Shown piece by piece: positions 14,949 to 21,938 of a DNA stretch of 46,279 nucleotides. Made by a program: the position numbers and the translations under genes. This stretch comes from a virus. The DNA is taken from the IMG/VR virus record IMGVR_UViG_3300025300_000021, positions 1 to 46,279 of that record; one strand, 5' to 3'. Every line of letters begins with the position of its first letter. Position 1 is the first letter of the stretch. The notes under the pieces are model-generated. The model ran no database searches, was not told the origin of the DNA, and was given only the letters and a program-made list of their open reading frames with translations.

Positions 14949-15605
14949 TTATAGACGCTGCCAGCGTCCGACCACGCGACCAATGATGTGAACTTCTTCA
15001 GCAGTGAGTTCGTAGTCGGGGTATTCGGAATTATTCGAAACAAGACGAACGGCATGGGGATCACTACCAGAAAGAAACATCACCCGCTTGGCGACCAGAC
15101 CGATACCGTCATGGACAATAAAAATGCCTGGCGGCGTTGGCGACCTGGCGGCGATGTTTACGATCACCTTATCGCCAGGATCTAAGTCTCCGCGCCGAGA
15201 CGGTTCCGATTGCATGGAATCACCTTCGATGGTGATGATACGCAGATCAGAAACGGGAGCGGATAATTCAGCCCGCACCCAACCGGCGGGGAAAGCCCAC
15301 TGCTGGCCGTCATTCTCATGGTCGATAACACTACCGGCGCCCGCACTCGCAAAAACATCGACTTCTTGCACCATGGCGACTGTACCAGAAGGAATTGAAG
15401 GCGGTTGTTCAGTACCAGAAAAAAAATCCGCTGGTGCGCAATGTAATGCTGTAGCCAGCCTGGTCAGCCATTCCATGGTCAGTCGGCGCTGGCCGGTTTC
15501 CAGTCGGGCGATTTGCTGACGTGTGGATGCAGGAGTTACAGACTGGGCTAATTTTTCCTGGCTCCAGCCCCTCGTCGTGCGGAATTCCTTGATTCGATTT
15601 TTCAT
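14949..15605 (-). CDS. CI-like repressor (HTH + S24 peptidase)
   Basis: This 218-residue protein starts MKNRIKEFRTTRGWSQEKLA. A helix-turn-helix (about residues 5-55, with STRQQIARLETGQRRLT) leads to a LexA/UmuD-type S24 domain. Ser130 in EGDSM and Lys173 in LVAKRV form the self-cleavage dyad. The cut probably lies at an Ala-Gly bond in FASAGAGSV (residues 85-93). It should maintain lysogeny and be inactivated by RecA after DNA damage. A -10-like TATGAT lies five bases before the ATG and the -35 is weak, so expression may be leaderless and need activation, as in lambda PRM. Confidence 0.9.
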   Translation of the reverse strand: MKNRIKEFRTTRGWSQEKLAQSVTPASTRQQIARLETGQRRLTMEWLTRLATALHCAPADFFSGTEQPPSIPSGTVAMVQEVDVFASAGAGSVIDHENDGQQWAFPAGWVRAELSAPVSDLRIITIEGDSMQSEPSRRGDLDPGDKVIVNIAARSPTPPGIFIVHDGIGLVAKRVMFLSGSDPHAVRLVSNNSEYPDYELTAEEVHIIGRVVGRWQRL

Positions 15606-15610
15606 GGTCA

Positions 15611-15616
15611 ATCATA
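15611..15616 (-). promoter_or_regulatory. Repressor promoter -10 (PRM-like)
   Basis: TATGAT on the minus strand ends six bases before the repressor ATG (five bases between). No good -35 stands 16-18 bases upstream, and operator OR2 (15642-15652) lies behind it. This is the geometry of a promoter that needs bound repressor as activator. Confidence 0.45.
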
Positions 15617-15641
15617 GATGTAGTATTATTTTTTGTCTGTC

Positions 15642-15652
15642 GCCAATTTGGT
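15642..15652. promoter_or_regulatory. Operator OR2
   Basis: GCCA-ATT-TGGT matches the ACCA-N3-TGGT operator except one base. The centre lies 32 bp from OR1. It stands between the repressor and Cro-like promoters, next to a TATAAT at 15660-15665. Confidence 0.55.
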
Positions 15653-15664
15653 GACATTTTATAA

Positions 15665-15693
15665 TTGACCCGCACCATTTAGGTGCGTATGGT
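15665..15693 (+). promoter_or_regulatory. Rightward early promoter PR with operator OR1
   Basis: TTGACC (15665-15670) and TATGGT (15688-15693) are exactly 17 bases apart. The spacer is the palindrome CGCACCATTTAGGTGCG (15671-15687), so the operator fills the promoter. The expected start, seven bases past the -10, is the A of the Cro-like ATG at 15700, predicting a leaderless transcript. Confidence 0.7.
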
Positions 15694-15699
15694 CGCGCC

Positions 15700-15894
15700 A
15701 TGAAATTGACCGACTTCATTGAAGAAAATTCCACCACCCGCGCAGCTTTCGCCCGCCAGATTGGCACCAGCCGTCAGGCAGTAAACAGATATTGCGCAGG
15801 CGACCGCTTCCCCACGAAAAAAATCATGACGCGGATCTGGGAACAGACCCACGGCCACGTCACTGCCGATGATTTTATGGATCTGCCGGAGTAA
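15700..15894 (+). CDS. Cro-like HTH regulator
   Basis: This 64-residue protein begins MKLTDFIEENSTTRAAFARQ and has a single helix-turn-helix (FARQIGTSRQAVNRYCAGDR) followed by a short helix. It is transcribed divergently from the repressor across shared operators, the classical Cro position. It lacks a ribosome site, and the predicted transcription start is its first base. It should compete with the repressor for the operators and favour lytic growth. Its stop overlaps the rusA start (TAATG). Confidence 0.8.
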   Translation: MKLTDFIEENSTTRAAFARQIGTSRQAVNRYCAGDRFPTKKIMTRIWEQTHGHVTADDFMDLPE

Positions 15895-16346
15895 TGCGCG
15901 ATCCGGTTGTCTTCATCATCTGGTCTGAACCCGTCGCAAAGGGCCGTCCGCGGTTTTCAAGGAGGCGTACCTACACGCCCAAAAAAACCAAACAGTATGA
16001 AGACCGCGTTGCTGAAATCGCCAGACGCGAAATGCAGAGCAAGCCGCCGCTAGGCGGTGCAGTCAAAATGGAGGTGATGGCATGTTTCAGAGTTCCGGCT
16101 TCGTGGCCGACATGGAAACGGCTGGCCGCACAAGCTGGGCTGCTAGGCCATACACACCGACCGGATCTGGACAATCTTGGCAAGGCAATCAGCGATGCGC
16201 TGAATGGGATCGTCTACGAAGACGATTCCCAGATTACCGAAATGGATATCAAAAAATCCTACGGCTACCGGGATTGCGTACAGGTGAAAATCACACCGCT
16301 GAAAATTCACGCCGCCAAAAATATCGCCAAGGAAGATTTGGCATGA
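15894..16346 (+). CDS. rusA: RusA-type Holliday junction resolvase
   Basis: This 150-residue protein matches RusA: WSEPVAKGRPRFSRRR at the start, then THRPDLDNLGKAISDALNGI with Asp91, Asp93 and Lys97, and YEDDSQITEMDIKKSYG with the third acidic site (Asp110/111). RusA dimers cut four-way junctions symmetrically, resolving recombination or replication intermediates before packaging. It is the second gene of the rightward early operon and overlaps genes on both sides. Confidence 0.92.
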   Translation: MRDPVVFIIWSEPVAKGRPRFSRRRTYTPKKTKQYEDRVAEIARREMQSKPPLGGAVKMEVMACFRVPASWPTWKRLAAQAGLLGHTHRPDLDNLGKAISDALNGIVYEDDSQITEMDIKKSYGYRDCVQVKITPLKIHAAKNIAKEDLA

Positions 16347-16615
16347 AGGCGCGGAAACGGATCTTAAAAGAAGCGTCCAGCCTGATTTCTGGCGACCGCC
16401 ATAAGCAGCATGGCGACGCGAAAGAAAACTTCACCAATATAGCGAAGGGCTGGGAAGTCATTCTTGGAGTTGAAATTCCAATCTACAAGGTCGGTCTGTG
16501 TTTTGATTGGGCCAAGACCTGTAGAACGAACGCCAGTCCAAAGGAAATGGACAACTATACGGACGGCTGTGGCTACAAGGCATTGGCTGGCGAGTTGGCG
16601 GCAGATGAAGAATGA
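16343..16615 (+). CDS. Conserved phage protein with RHKQHGD motif
   Basis: This 90-residue protein starts MKARKRILKEASSLISGDRH at an ATG overlapping the rusA stop. The sequence HKQHGDAKENFTNIAKGWEV and the helical C-terminus (YKVGLCFDWAKTCRTNAS) match a small phage family (DUF6378-like from memory) usually found among early metabolic genes. The all-helical His/Asp/Glu pattern recalls MazG-like pyrophosphohydrolases, but I cannot confirm metal ligands. Its stop overlaps the methyltransferase start. Confidence 0.7.
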   Translation: MKARKRILKEASSLISGDRHKQHGDAKENFTNIAKGWEVILGVEIPIYKVGLCFDWAKTCRTNASPKEMDNYTDGCGYKALAGELAADEE

Positions 16616-17685
16616 CCGCCTACTACAACGAATTCGAACCCTTTGCCGCGGCATGGCTCAGAGAGCTGATCGCGGACGGGTTGATTGCGGATGGCGAGGT
16701 CGATGACAGATCAATACTCGATGTTCGGCCTGACGACCTCAGAGGCTACGACCAGTGCCACTTCTTCGCAGGCATCGGAGGATGGAGCCACGCTCTCAGA
16801 CTCGCCGGATGGCCAGATGACCGGCCAGTCTGGACAGGATCATGTCCTTGTCAGCCGCTTTCGAGCGCGGGACAGCAAAAAGGCCATGAGGACGAACGAC
16901 ACATCTGGCCCGCTTTTTACGGCCTCATCGCCGAGTGCCAGCCTACAACGGTCTTTGGAGAACAGGTTGGATCAAAACTTGGACTTGAATGGCTCGCTGG
17001 AGTTCGCGCTGATCTGGAAAGCAGTGGATATGCCTGCGGGGCCGCCGATCTACCGGCTGCGGGCGTCGGGGCGCCGCACATCAGGCAAAGATTATGGTGG
17101 GTGGGCCACGCCGACAGCGAGCGGCAACCCGCCGAGGTCACCGGAGTTCGTCAAGGGTTGCGACAGCCTATCACCGGAGGAGGCGCTGCCAGCCGGGTGG
17201 CCGACAACATCGGCGAACGATCACATGCCGCAAAGTCCGTTACCGGAACATCTAAACGCCTACATGGGTCAGCCGTCACCGCGGATGAAGGAAACGGGAT
17301 GGCCGACGCCAGTGACAGACGAGTGCGGGGAGTCAAGCCGAATGACGGGCTACCTAATGGGCAAGCCAGTACCGCCGTCAGAGCAATACAAGACGGCGGG
17401 ATGGCCGACGCCGACAGCGAGGGATTGGAAGGATACAAGGGAAACAACCCAGAAATTACGCGACCAATATACTCAGAACACGGAAGCAAACCGCCCGACC
17501 ACACTTGGGCTTCAGGCGAGCTTATCCCCTGCGCCGACGGAAAAGCGAGGCGCACTCAACCCGGAATTTTCCCTCTGGCTTATGGGATACCCAACAGAAT
17601 GGGCACGTTGCGCGGAGCGGGTAACGCGATCGTCCCGCAAGTCGCATCAGTCTTCATAACCGCATACATGGAGAGCGAGCAATGA
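16612..17685 (+). CDS. C5-cytosine DNA methyltransferase
   Basis: This 357-residue protein carries the Dcm-family motifs. Motif I is HFFAGIGGWSHALRLAGW (about residues 50-67). The catalytic Cys is in GSCPCQPLSSAGQQKG (about 77-91). The ENV-equivalent is VFGEQVGSK, motif VIII is APHIRQRLWWVGHADS, and the GN motif is GTLRGAGNAIVPQVASVF near the end. It transfers a methyl group from S-adenosylmethionine to cytosine C5, probably to evade host restriction. The region between motifs VIII and X is unusual because most of the gene is also open in another frame with a protein-like product (16703-17659). No partner restriction gene is visible. Confidence 0.92.
   Translation: MTAYYNEFEPFAAAWLRELIADGLIADGEVDDRSILDVRPDDLRGYDQCHFFAGIGGWSHALRLAGWPDDRPVWTGSCPCQPLSSAGQQKGHEDERHIWPAFYGLIAECQPTTVFGEQVGSKLGLEWLAGVRADLESSGYACGAADLPAAGVGAPHIRQRLWWVGHADSERQPAEVTGVRQGLRQPITGGGAASRVADNIGERSHAAKSVTGTSKRLHGSAVTADEGNGMADASDRRVRGVKPNDGLPNGQASTAVRAIQDGGMADADSEGLEGYKGNNPEITRPIYSEHGSKPPDHTWASGELIPCADGKARRTQPGIFPLAYGIPNRMGTLRGAGNAIVPQVASVFITAYMESEQ
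16703..17659 (+). CDS. Overprinted protein with WPTP repeats, inside the methyltransferase gene
   Basis: This 318-residue reading lies in the +1 frame of the methyltransferase gene. It starts MTDQYSMFGLTTSEATTSAT behind a GGCGAGG site. It has a Ser/Thr-rich start, then SLENRLDQNLDLNGSLEFAL. Repeats follow that are built on Gly-Trp-(Pro/Ala)-Thr-Pro (GWATPTASGN, GWPTTSANDH, GWPTPVTDEC, GWPTPTARDWKDT). It ends NPEFSLWLMGYPTEWARCAE. I recall the same motif series in phage and prophage proteins annotated as hypothetical or methylase-associated, which argues for a real product. Dual coding over about 950 bp is exceptional. Function unknown; a specificity partner or antirestriction role is only a guess. 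Confidence 0.6.
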   Translation: MTDQYSMFGLTTSEATTSATSSQASEDGATLSDSPDGQMTGQSGQDHVLVSRFRARDSKKAMRTNDTSGPLFTASSPSASLQRSLENRLDQNLDLNGSLEFALIWKAVDMPAGPPIYRLRASGRRTSGKDYGGWATPTASGNPPRSPEFVKGCDSLSPEEALPAGWPTTSANDHMPQSPLPEHLNAYMGQPSPRMKETGWPTPVTDECGESSRMTGYLMGKPVPPSEQYKTAGWPTPTARDWKDTRETTQKLRDQYTQNTEANRPTTLGLQASLSPAPTEKRGALNPEFSLWLMGYPTEWARCAERVTRSSRKSHQSS

Positions 17686-18284
17686 AACAGTGCAACGGAT
17701 GCGGTGAATTTTTCCATGGCAAAAACAAAACCTGCGCATCCTGCATTGTCGACATCTATGAACGATACAAGGCCGGTGAAACATCAAGAAGCATCGCCGG
17801 CGATTATGACATGACCCGCAACCAGGTCATCGGGCTGATGCACCGGCAGAAGCCGGAGGGCTTTCGTCACCTCGGGGCGGGAAACAAGGGCGGCAGACGT
17901 TCGCCAGCTCCAATCAGCACACGGGAAAAACAAGTGGTCGCGCAGGGTCTGAAGAATGGGCTGACCATCAGCCAGATGTCCAAACAACTTGATTACGGCA
18001 ATTACAGCAGCCGCGTTCTCAATCTGGCAGCGAAAATTCTTGAAGGCATCAAGAACAAGGTAAAAAACAAGGTTCCCGAAAACCGAGCTTGCCAGTACCC
18101 GTTTGGCGACCCTCAAGATATCGACTTTCATTTCTGCGGCCAACGCAAACAGATGGGTAGCAGTTATTGCGTGGTTCATCACGCGGTCTGCCACCAACAA
18201 GACAGCCAGTTGAACAAGAGCAGGCCAAAGGGGACTTTCCGACCGGCCAGCCGACCCAGCATACACACCATCCGGTGGCGGTAG
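17682..18284 (+). CDS. GcrA-family cell-cycle regulator homologue
   Basis: This 200-residue protein begins with a zinc-knuckle-like MKQCNGCGEFFHGKNKTCAS, then an HTH-like region (RYKAGETSRSIAGDYDMTRN, VIGLMHRQKPEGFRH). It ends with the GcrA signature CQYPFGDPQDIDFHFCG followed by GSSYCVVHH. GcrA is an alphaproteobacterial sigma-70 cofactor that binds RNA polymerase and senses adenine methylation at GANTC sites. A phage copy could redirect host transcription. It overlaps the methyltransferase stop (ATGA). The N-terminal Cys cluster is not typical of cellular GcrA. Confidence 0.75.
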   Translation: MKQCNGCGEFFHGKNKTCASCIVDIYERYKAGETSRSIAGDYDMTRNQVIGLMHRQKPEGFRHLGAGNKGGRRSPAPISTREKQVVAQGLKNGLTISQMSKQLDYGNYSSRVLNLAAKILEGIKNKVKNKVPENRACQYPFGDPQDIDFHFCGQRKQMGSSYCVVHHAVCHQQDSQLNKSRPKGTFRPASRPSIHTIRWR

Positions 18285-18289
18285 TGGCG

Positions 18290-20290
18290 ATGGTTGCCGC
18301 CGATACCCTGACCCCGCGCGAACAGGAATTGCTCGTTGACCAGGCTCTGAGACTGGCCGACGACGGGCTGCCGGTTTTTCCGTGTGCTGGCAACAAAGCG
18401 CCCACATGGTCTAAGGAAGACGGTGGACATGGCCACTTGGATGCGACCACTGACCCGAAAGAACTCGAACGGTTATTTGAGCATAAAAACGCAAAACTAA
18501 TTGGCCTGCGCACTGGAGAAGAAAGTGGGATTGTTGTCGTCGATATCGATATCAAGAAGGGTAAAAATGGGCGGCAGTGGGAACGCTATCACGATTTGCC
18601 TACGACCAGAAAGATCCAGACAGTCAGCGGCGGCGATCATTTCTATTTCAAACACCCAGGCCGGAAAGTCAAAACTGATACAGACCCCTTTTTTAAAGGT
18701 GTAGATATCAAGGGGGACGGTGGTTACGTCATTTGCCCACCGTCTGATGGTTATTCAATCGTTCTGGACGAAGATGTTGCCGAAATGCCGGATTGGCTGG
18801 TGGAACTTTGCGTCGCTCCAAATGCGACTGGACAAAAGTCTAAAGCCGTCGGGTTGGGGCTGTCTTTGGGATTTGATTCTGAAAAGCTCTTAAGTCAAAT
18901 CACCAATCAAGACGGATCATGGCACGACAAAGTTTTGCGCCTGACCGGCCATTGGATCGGACGGGGTTGGTCTGACGCCGACATCTTGACCTTTGCCCAT
19001 GTAATTACTTGGCCTGGGTATTCCGTAGAACAGACCCGCCGCGAAATGAAGAAAATGACCGACAGCGGGCGAGAGAAATGGAACGCGCCAGAGCCGGTGC
19101 ATGAATATGGTACCGCCTTAAAAAGCAACGGCACGGCAACGCCGGAGCGCAAAACAATCTTCGAACAGTGGAAACCCATAGCCGCCAGCGACATCGCACC
19201 AAGGCGGTGGCTGTACGGGCGTGATTACATACGGAAATTCCTGACGGCGACGGTGGCGCCGGGCGGGCTGGGTAAATCCACCCTGGTTCTGGCGGAAGCC
19301 ATTGCCATGGCCTCGGGTACGCCTGTGTTGGGCGTTCTGCCGGAAGGCGGGCGGGTCAAGGAAAGCCAACTACGGGTCGGCTATTTCAATGCGGAAGACC
19401 CCATGGATGAAATCCAGAGGCGTGTACTGGCGACTTGCCAGCAGTATTTCGTCAGCCAAGCAGCGCTGGCGGATCGCCTTTGGCTGGCAAGCGGTAGAGA
19501 CCACCGCCAGATGGTGCTGATGACGGGTGACGAAGGGACTGTAAATGAAGATGCCTTCGATTTCCTGCAAGGCTTCGCCATTTCGAATGATCTTGACGTT
19601 CTGATCTTCGACCCGTTGGCCAACATGACCACATCGCCTGAAACAAACGACGTTTTCCGGCTGTTGACCGCCAGATTGAACACATTGGCCGGGAATACCG
19701 ATACCGCCGTCCACATCGTCCACCACACGCGTAAGTTGCAACCGGGTATGGCGGCCACGGATAATGACGCCAGAGGCGGCAGGGCACTGGTAGACGGTGC
19801 GCGTTCCGTCAGGGTTCTGAACCATATGTCCGCCGAAGAAGCCGCCAAGGCGGGTCTGGAAAGCCATATCGATCACTTCCGGTCAGAAGATGCCAAGGCA
19901 AATCTGGCCAGACGGTCGGAACGGGCGTCATGGTTCGCCCGAATAGGCGTCAAACTGGAAAATGGCGACAATGTGGCGACGGTAGAACCATGGCAGTGGC
20001 CGGACGCCTTCGACGGGGTTACGGAAAGTGATTTGCTAAGGGTTCAGCAAGCCATCGAAAGGTCAGAACGTCCCGCCAGAAGGTCACCGCAAGCCAGGGA
20101 CTGGGCAGGCAATATCGTCGGCGATGTGCTGGGTCTGAATATGTCGGACCAGAGTGTCAGAGCGCGGGTCAGGGTCATGCTGGAGACATGGATCAAGAAC
20201 CACGCATTCAAAATCGATGAAATCAAGGACACCGAAAAGGGTCGAAAAACACCCATTTTATTGGTGGATAATTGGGTCGATGTGGAGTGA
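18290..20290 (+). CDS. Primase-polymerase / RepA-like helicase
   Basis: This 666-residue protein starts at 18290 (MVAADTLTPREQELLVDQAL); an upstream start at 18167 would overlap the GcrA gene. The N-terminal domain is a bifunctional prim-pol of the archaeo-eukaryotic type: VVVDIDIKKG (Asp85, Asp87), SGGDHFYFK (His117) and GVDIKGDGGYV (Asp139). A RecA-like ATPase follows, with APGGLGKSTLVLAEA near 322-336 and DVLIFDPLANM near 435-445, then a C-terminal winged-helix-like part. It would prime and unwind DNA as the phage replication initiator. G/C-rich repeats directly after the stop may be its origin. Confidence 0.9.
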   Translation: MVAADTLTPREQELLVDQALRLADDGLPVFPCAGNKAPTWSKEDGGHGHLDATTDPKELERLFEHKNAKLIGLRTGEESGIVVVDIDIKKGKNGRQWERYHDLPTTRKIQTVSGGDHFYFKHPGRKVKTDTDPFFKGVDIKGDGGYVICPPSDGYSIVLDEDVAEMPDWLVELCVAPNATGQKSKAVGLGLSLGFDSEKLLSQITNQDGSWHDKVLRLTGHWIGRGWSDADILTFAHVITWPGYSVEQTRREMKKMTDSGREKWNAPEPVHEYGTALKSNGTATPERKTIFEQWKPIAASDIAPRRWLYGRDYIRKFLTATVAPGGLGKSTLVLAEAIAMASGTPVLGVLPEGGRVKESQLRVGYFNAEDPMDEIQRRVLATCQQYFVSQAALADRLWLASGRDHRQMVLMTGDEGTVNEDAFDFLQGFAISNDLDVLIFDPLANMTTSPETNDVFRLLTARLNTLAGNTDTAVHIVHHTRKLQPGMAATDNDARGGRALVDGARSVRVLNHMSAEEAAKAGLESHIDHFRSEDAKANLARRSERASWFARIGVKLENGDNVATVEPWQWPDAFDGVTESDLLRVQQAIERSERPARRSPQARDWAGNIVGDVLGLNMSDQSVRARVRVMLETWIKNHAFKIDEIKDTEKGRKTPILLVDNWVDVE

Positions 20291-20356
20291 TTTCCCCCAC
20301 TTACCCCACTTAACCCCCACCAAACTCCACCAGGTGGGGGAAGTCCCTCCTTACCT

Positions 20357-20411
20357 CCCCCACCACCACCTATTTTATATAGGTGGGGGTGGTGGTGGTG
20401 GGGACGTTTTT
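20357..20411 (+). terminator. Large C/G-rich hairpin followed by T6
   Basis: CCCCCACCACCACCTAT pairs with ATAGGT and the following GGTGGTGG-type arm, with a 3-base bulge. Six T stand at 20406-20411. It may terminate early transcription after the prim-pol gene, or extrude as part of an origin. Confidence 0.45.
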
Positions 20412-20432
20412 TCATGGCGGAAAATTGATCGA

Positions 20433-20475
20433 TTTTACCCCACCTCCCCACCCACGGCGGACAGGTGGGGTAAAA
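20433..20475. repeat. 13-bp perfect inverted repeat
   Basis: TTTTACCCCACCT (20433-20445) and AGGTGGGGTAAAA (20463-20475) are perfect complements across 17 bases. The arms end in the same CCCCACC motif as the surrounding cluster, which suggests a dimeric protein site. Confidence 0.7.
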
Positions 20476-20494
20476 CTGCCAAATATTTTCCCGT

Positions 20495-20511
20495 AATTAA
20501 ATACCCTATTT
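20495..20511. repeat. AATTAAATACCCTATTT repeat, third site
   Basis: This 17-mer is identical to 14896-14912 in the immunity region, 5.6 kb away. It lies directly upstream of the GGGGGAG ribosome site of the next gene, so it may control that gene together with the leftward operon. Confidence 0.6.
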
Positions 20512-20523
20512 AATGGGGGAGAA

Positions 20524-21141
20524 ATGATGACGCAAAAAAAGCCTTCAACTGATGAAAAAGTCGATATCAGGTCAAGAACCTGGTCGAAGGCCGATTGGAG
20601 CCGTGTTCAGTCCACACTTGACGGGGTCGACGCGCTGGCAAATGAAATGGAACACAAGTGGGGGGTGGGGCGTCTGAGGTTGTTGGTTGATGATGATCTG
20701 CGCGCCAGGTTCGACGAACAGGCGCGGTTGTGGAACCTGTCGCTATGGGAAGGCGCTAGCCCGAGCCTTGACGGAAATAGACCCACAGCCGCTGAAGCCA
20801 TCCACCATGGACAGGCGATGAGGCGTGGCTGGGTTGCTCTCGACAAGTGGGCTACGACTAATAGTTGCAGGCCATTAGTACCGGCGGTGTGGGAGGTGGG
20901 TTTAGCTGACGGTACCGTGGCGGCTATTACCAGAACAAACGCGGAAGCGGCGGCAGCAACGCGCGAAAATAGGGCAATGCGCGTCTATACGCTGGATGAA
21001 ATAGGCCGACTTCTTTCATCGATTCCCAGCATTGCCAAGGTCAAGAAGCATTTCCCTGGCGCCGAGGTGACCGCGGTCAGGCCGGAATTGCCTGAATTGC
21101 CGCCGGATGGTGATGAATTTCCTGACATTTTCGCTGCATGA
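20524..21141 (+). CDS. Conserved phage protein, unknown (205 residues)
   Basis: This protein begins MMTQKKPSTDEKVDIRSRTW with a strong GGGGGAG site. A helical N-terminal part (DWSRVQSTLDGVDALANEME) leads to an AEAIHHGQAMRRGWVALDKW segment. A beta-hairpin-like WEVGLADGTVAAITRTNAEA and a short acidic tail follow. Proteins with this order commonly precede the terminase genes in alphaproteobacterial phages. A role in packaging or late control is possible but no motif proves it. It overlaps the next gene by 4 bases. Confidence 0.65.
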   Translation: MMTQKKPSTDEKVDIRSRTWSKADWSRVQSTLDGVDALANEMEHKWGVGRLRLLVDDDLRARFDEQARLWNLSLWEGASPSLDGNRPTAAEAIHHGQAMRRGWVALDKWATTNSCRPLVPAVWEVGLADGTVAAITRTNAEAAAATRENRAMRVYTLDEIGRLLSSIPSIAKVKKHFPGAEVTAVRPELPELPPDGDEFPDIFAA

Positions 21142-21668
21142 CTGACGCTGACGAACTAAAGCCAACCAAATACCGGCAGCGTCACAAGCCAGTTGATGTG
21201 CCGGGGCCAGCTATTGTCAGGGTTGACAAGCAAATCAAGGATGTTGATGGCAATATTGCGGCGCCATTCGTGGTGCGTGATGCAGTGGCAATCTTGGAGC
21301 GGGCTGGCAAGCTAGACCAACCGGCTGCCGATGCAGCGCGAAAGTTCGGCGAAGACTTCGCTACGGCGGCTTTATCGGGGTATCAGACGGTTGACCTGGC
21401 CCGGCCTATAGGAGGTGGCGGACAAGGCACTGGCGGGCCTACAGAGGCCGTTTATGGGGCCAGGGAGAGGGTCTGGAGGGCATTGCAGGCGCTCGGTGGC
21501 ATCGGTGCGCCCGGAGCATCTATCTGCTGGGACGTTCTGGGCATGGGGTTATCAATCAAGGAACATTCTGAACGTACGATTTTCGGATCACGGTCTTTAG
21601 ATCCGCGTACTGCGACGGGGATCTTGGTCGGAGCGGCGCATACGCTGTCGGTACACTACGGGTTTTAA
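21138..21668 (+). CDS. DUF6456-like protein, candidate late regulator
   Basis: This 176-residue protein begins MTDADELKPTKYRQRHKPVD. The C-terminal half has a conserved look: AVYGARERVWRALQALGGIG, CWDVLGMGLSIKEHSERTIF, then GILVGAAHTLSVHYGF, resembling DUF6456-type helical domains of alphaproteobacteria. It is the last early gene. Next come a 319-bp repeat region, an intrinsic terminator and terminase, which is the position of antiterminator Q in lambdoid phages. A late-gene activator role is inferred from place only. Confidence 0.55.
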   Translation: MTDADELKPTKYRQRHKPVDVPGPAIVRVDKQIKDVDGNIAAPFVVRDAVAILERAGKLDQPAADAARKFGEDFATAALSGYQTVDLARPIGGGGQGTGGPTEAVYGARERVWRALQALGGIGAPGASICWDVLGMGLSIKEHSERTIFGSRSLDPRTATGILVGAAHTLSVHYGF

Positions 21669-21730
21669 TAGGGAAAAGATCCATTCCTTTATAGGGAAAT
21701 TCACTACTCCTCCAATAAGAGGTGTTTTTC

Positions 21731-21841
21731 CCGCAAATCGTCGGAAAATAGAGCTATTTCACCGCAAAATGTCGAAAAATAGAGGTTAGTGTCGTTTTCC
21801 TATAAGAACCTCGAGGTTGGGGACGTTTTCCTATAAGAACC
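21731..21841. repeat. 31-bp-period repeat array
   Basis: Units start at 21731, 21762, 21793 and 21824, each 31 bp apart. The first two share a 23-bp block (CCGCAAA to ATAGAG, four mismatches). The last two share the perfect 18-mer CGTTTTCCTATAAGAACC. A 31-bp period is three helical turns, so bound proteins would align on one face. Confidence 0.75.
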
Positions 21842-21938
21842 CGGCAGTCGGCTCTAAACGACGCACACGTTATGCGTGTATTACGAAGGTTGACGACTAC
21901 CATTTTAATCGGTTAGGTTTGCCACAATTCTTTTTCTA

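Larger units (their letters stand above)
20291..20523. repeat. CCCCAC(C/T) repeat cluster, candidate replication origin
   Basis: The 233-bp gap after the prim-pol gene carries about nine copies of CCCCAC(C/T) or its complement. Several form inverted pairs: CCCCCACC (20314-20321) with GGTGGGGG (20333-20340), ACCTAT (20368-20373) with ATAGGT (20379-20384), and a perfect 13-bp pair. A strongly skewed C-run strand faces a G-rich run at 20381-20403 that could form a quadruplex. Location and repeats fit an initiator-binding origin or an operator cluster. Confidence 0.55.

Noticed and set aside
16364-16654. Minus-strand ORF over the RHKQHGD gene
   Set aside because: Shadow of the early operon; no ribosome site and no recognisable protein features.
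21731-21841. CRISPR array
   Set aside because: Units are contiguous 31-bp repeats in two differing pairs without constant repeats separated by unique spacers, and no cas gene is near.
21841-21935. tRNA gene in the junction region
   Set aside because: Short stems exist, but no cloverleaf with a TTCRA-type T arm and acceptor stem could be drawn.
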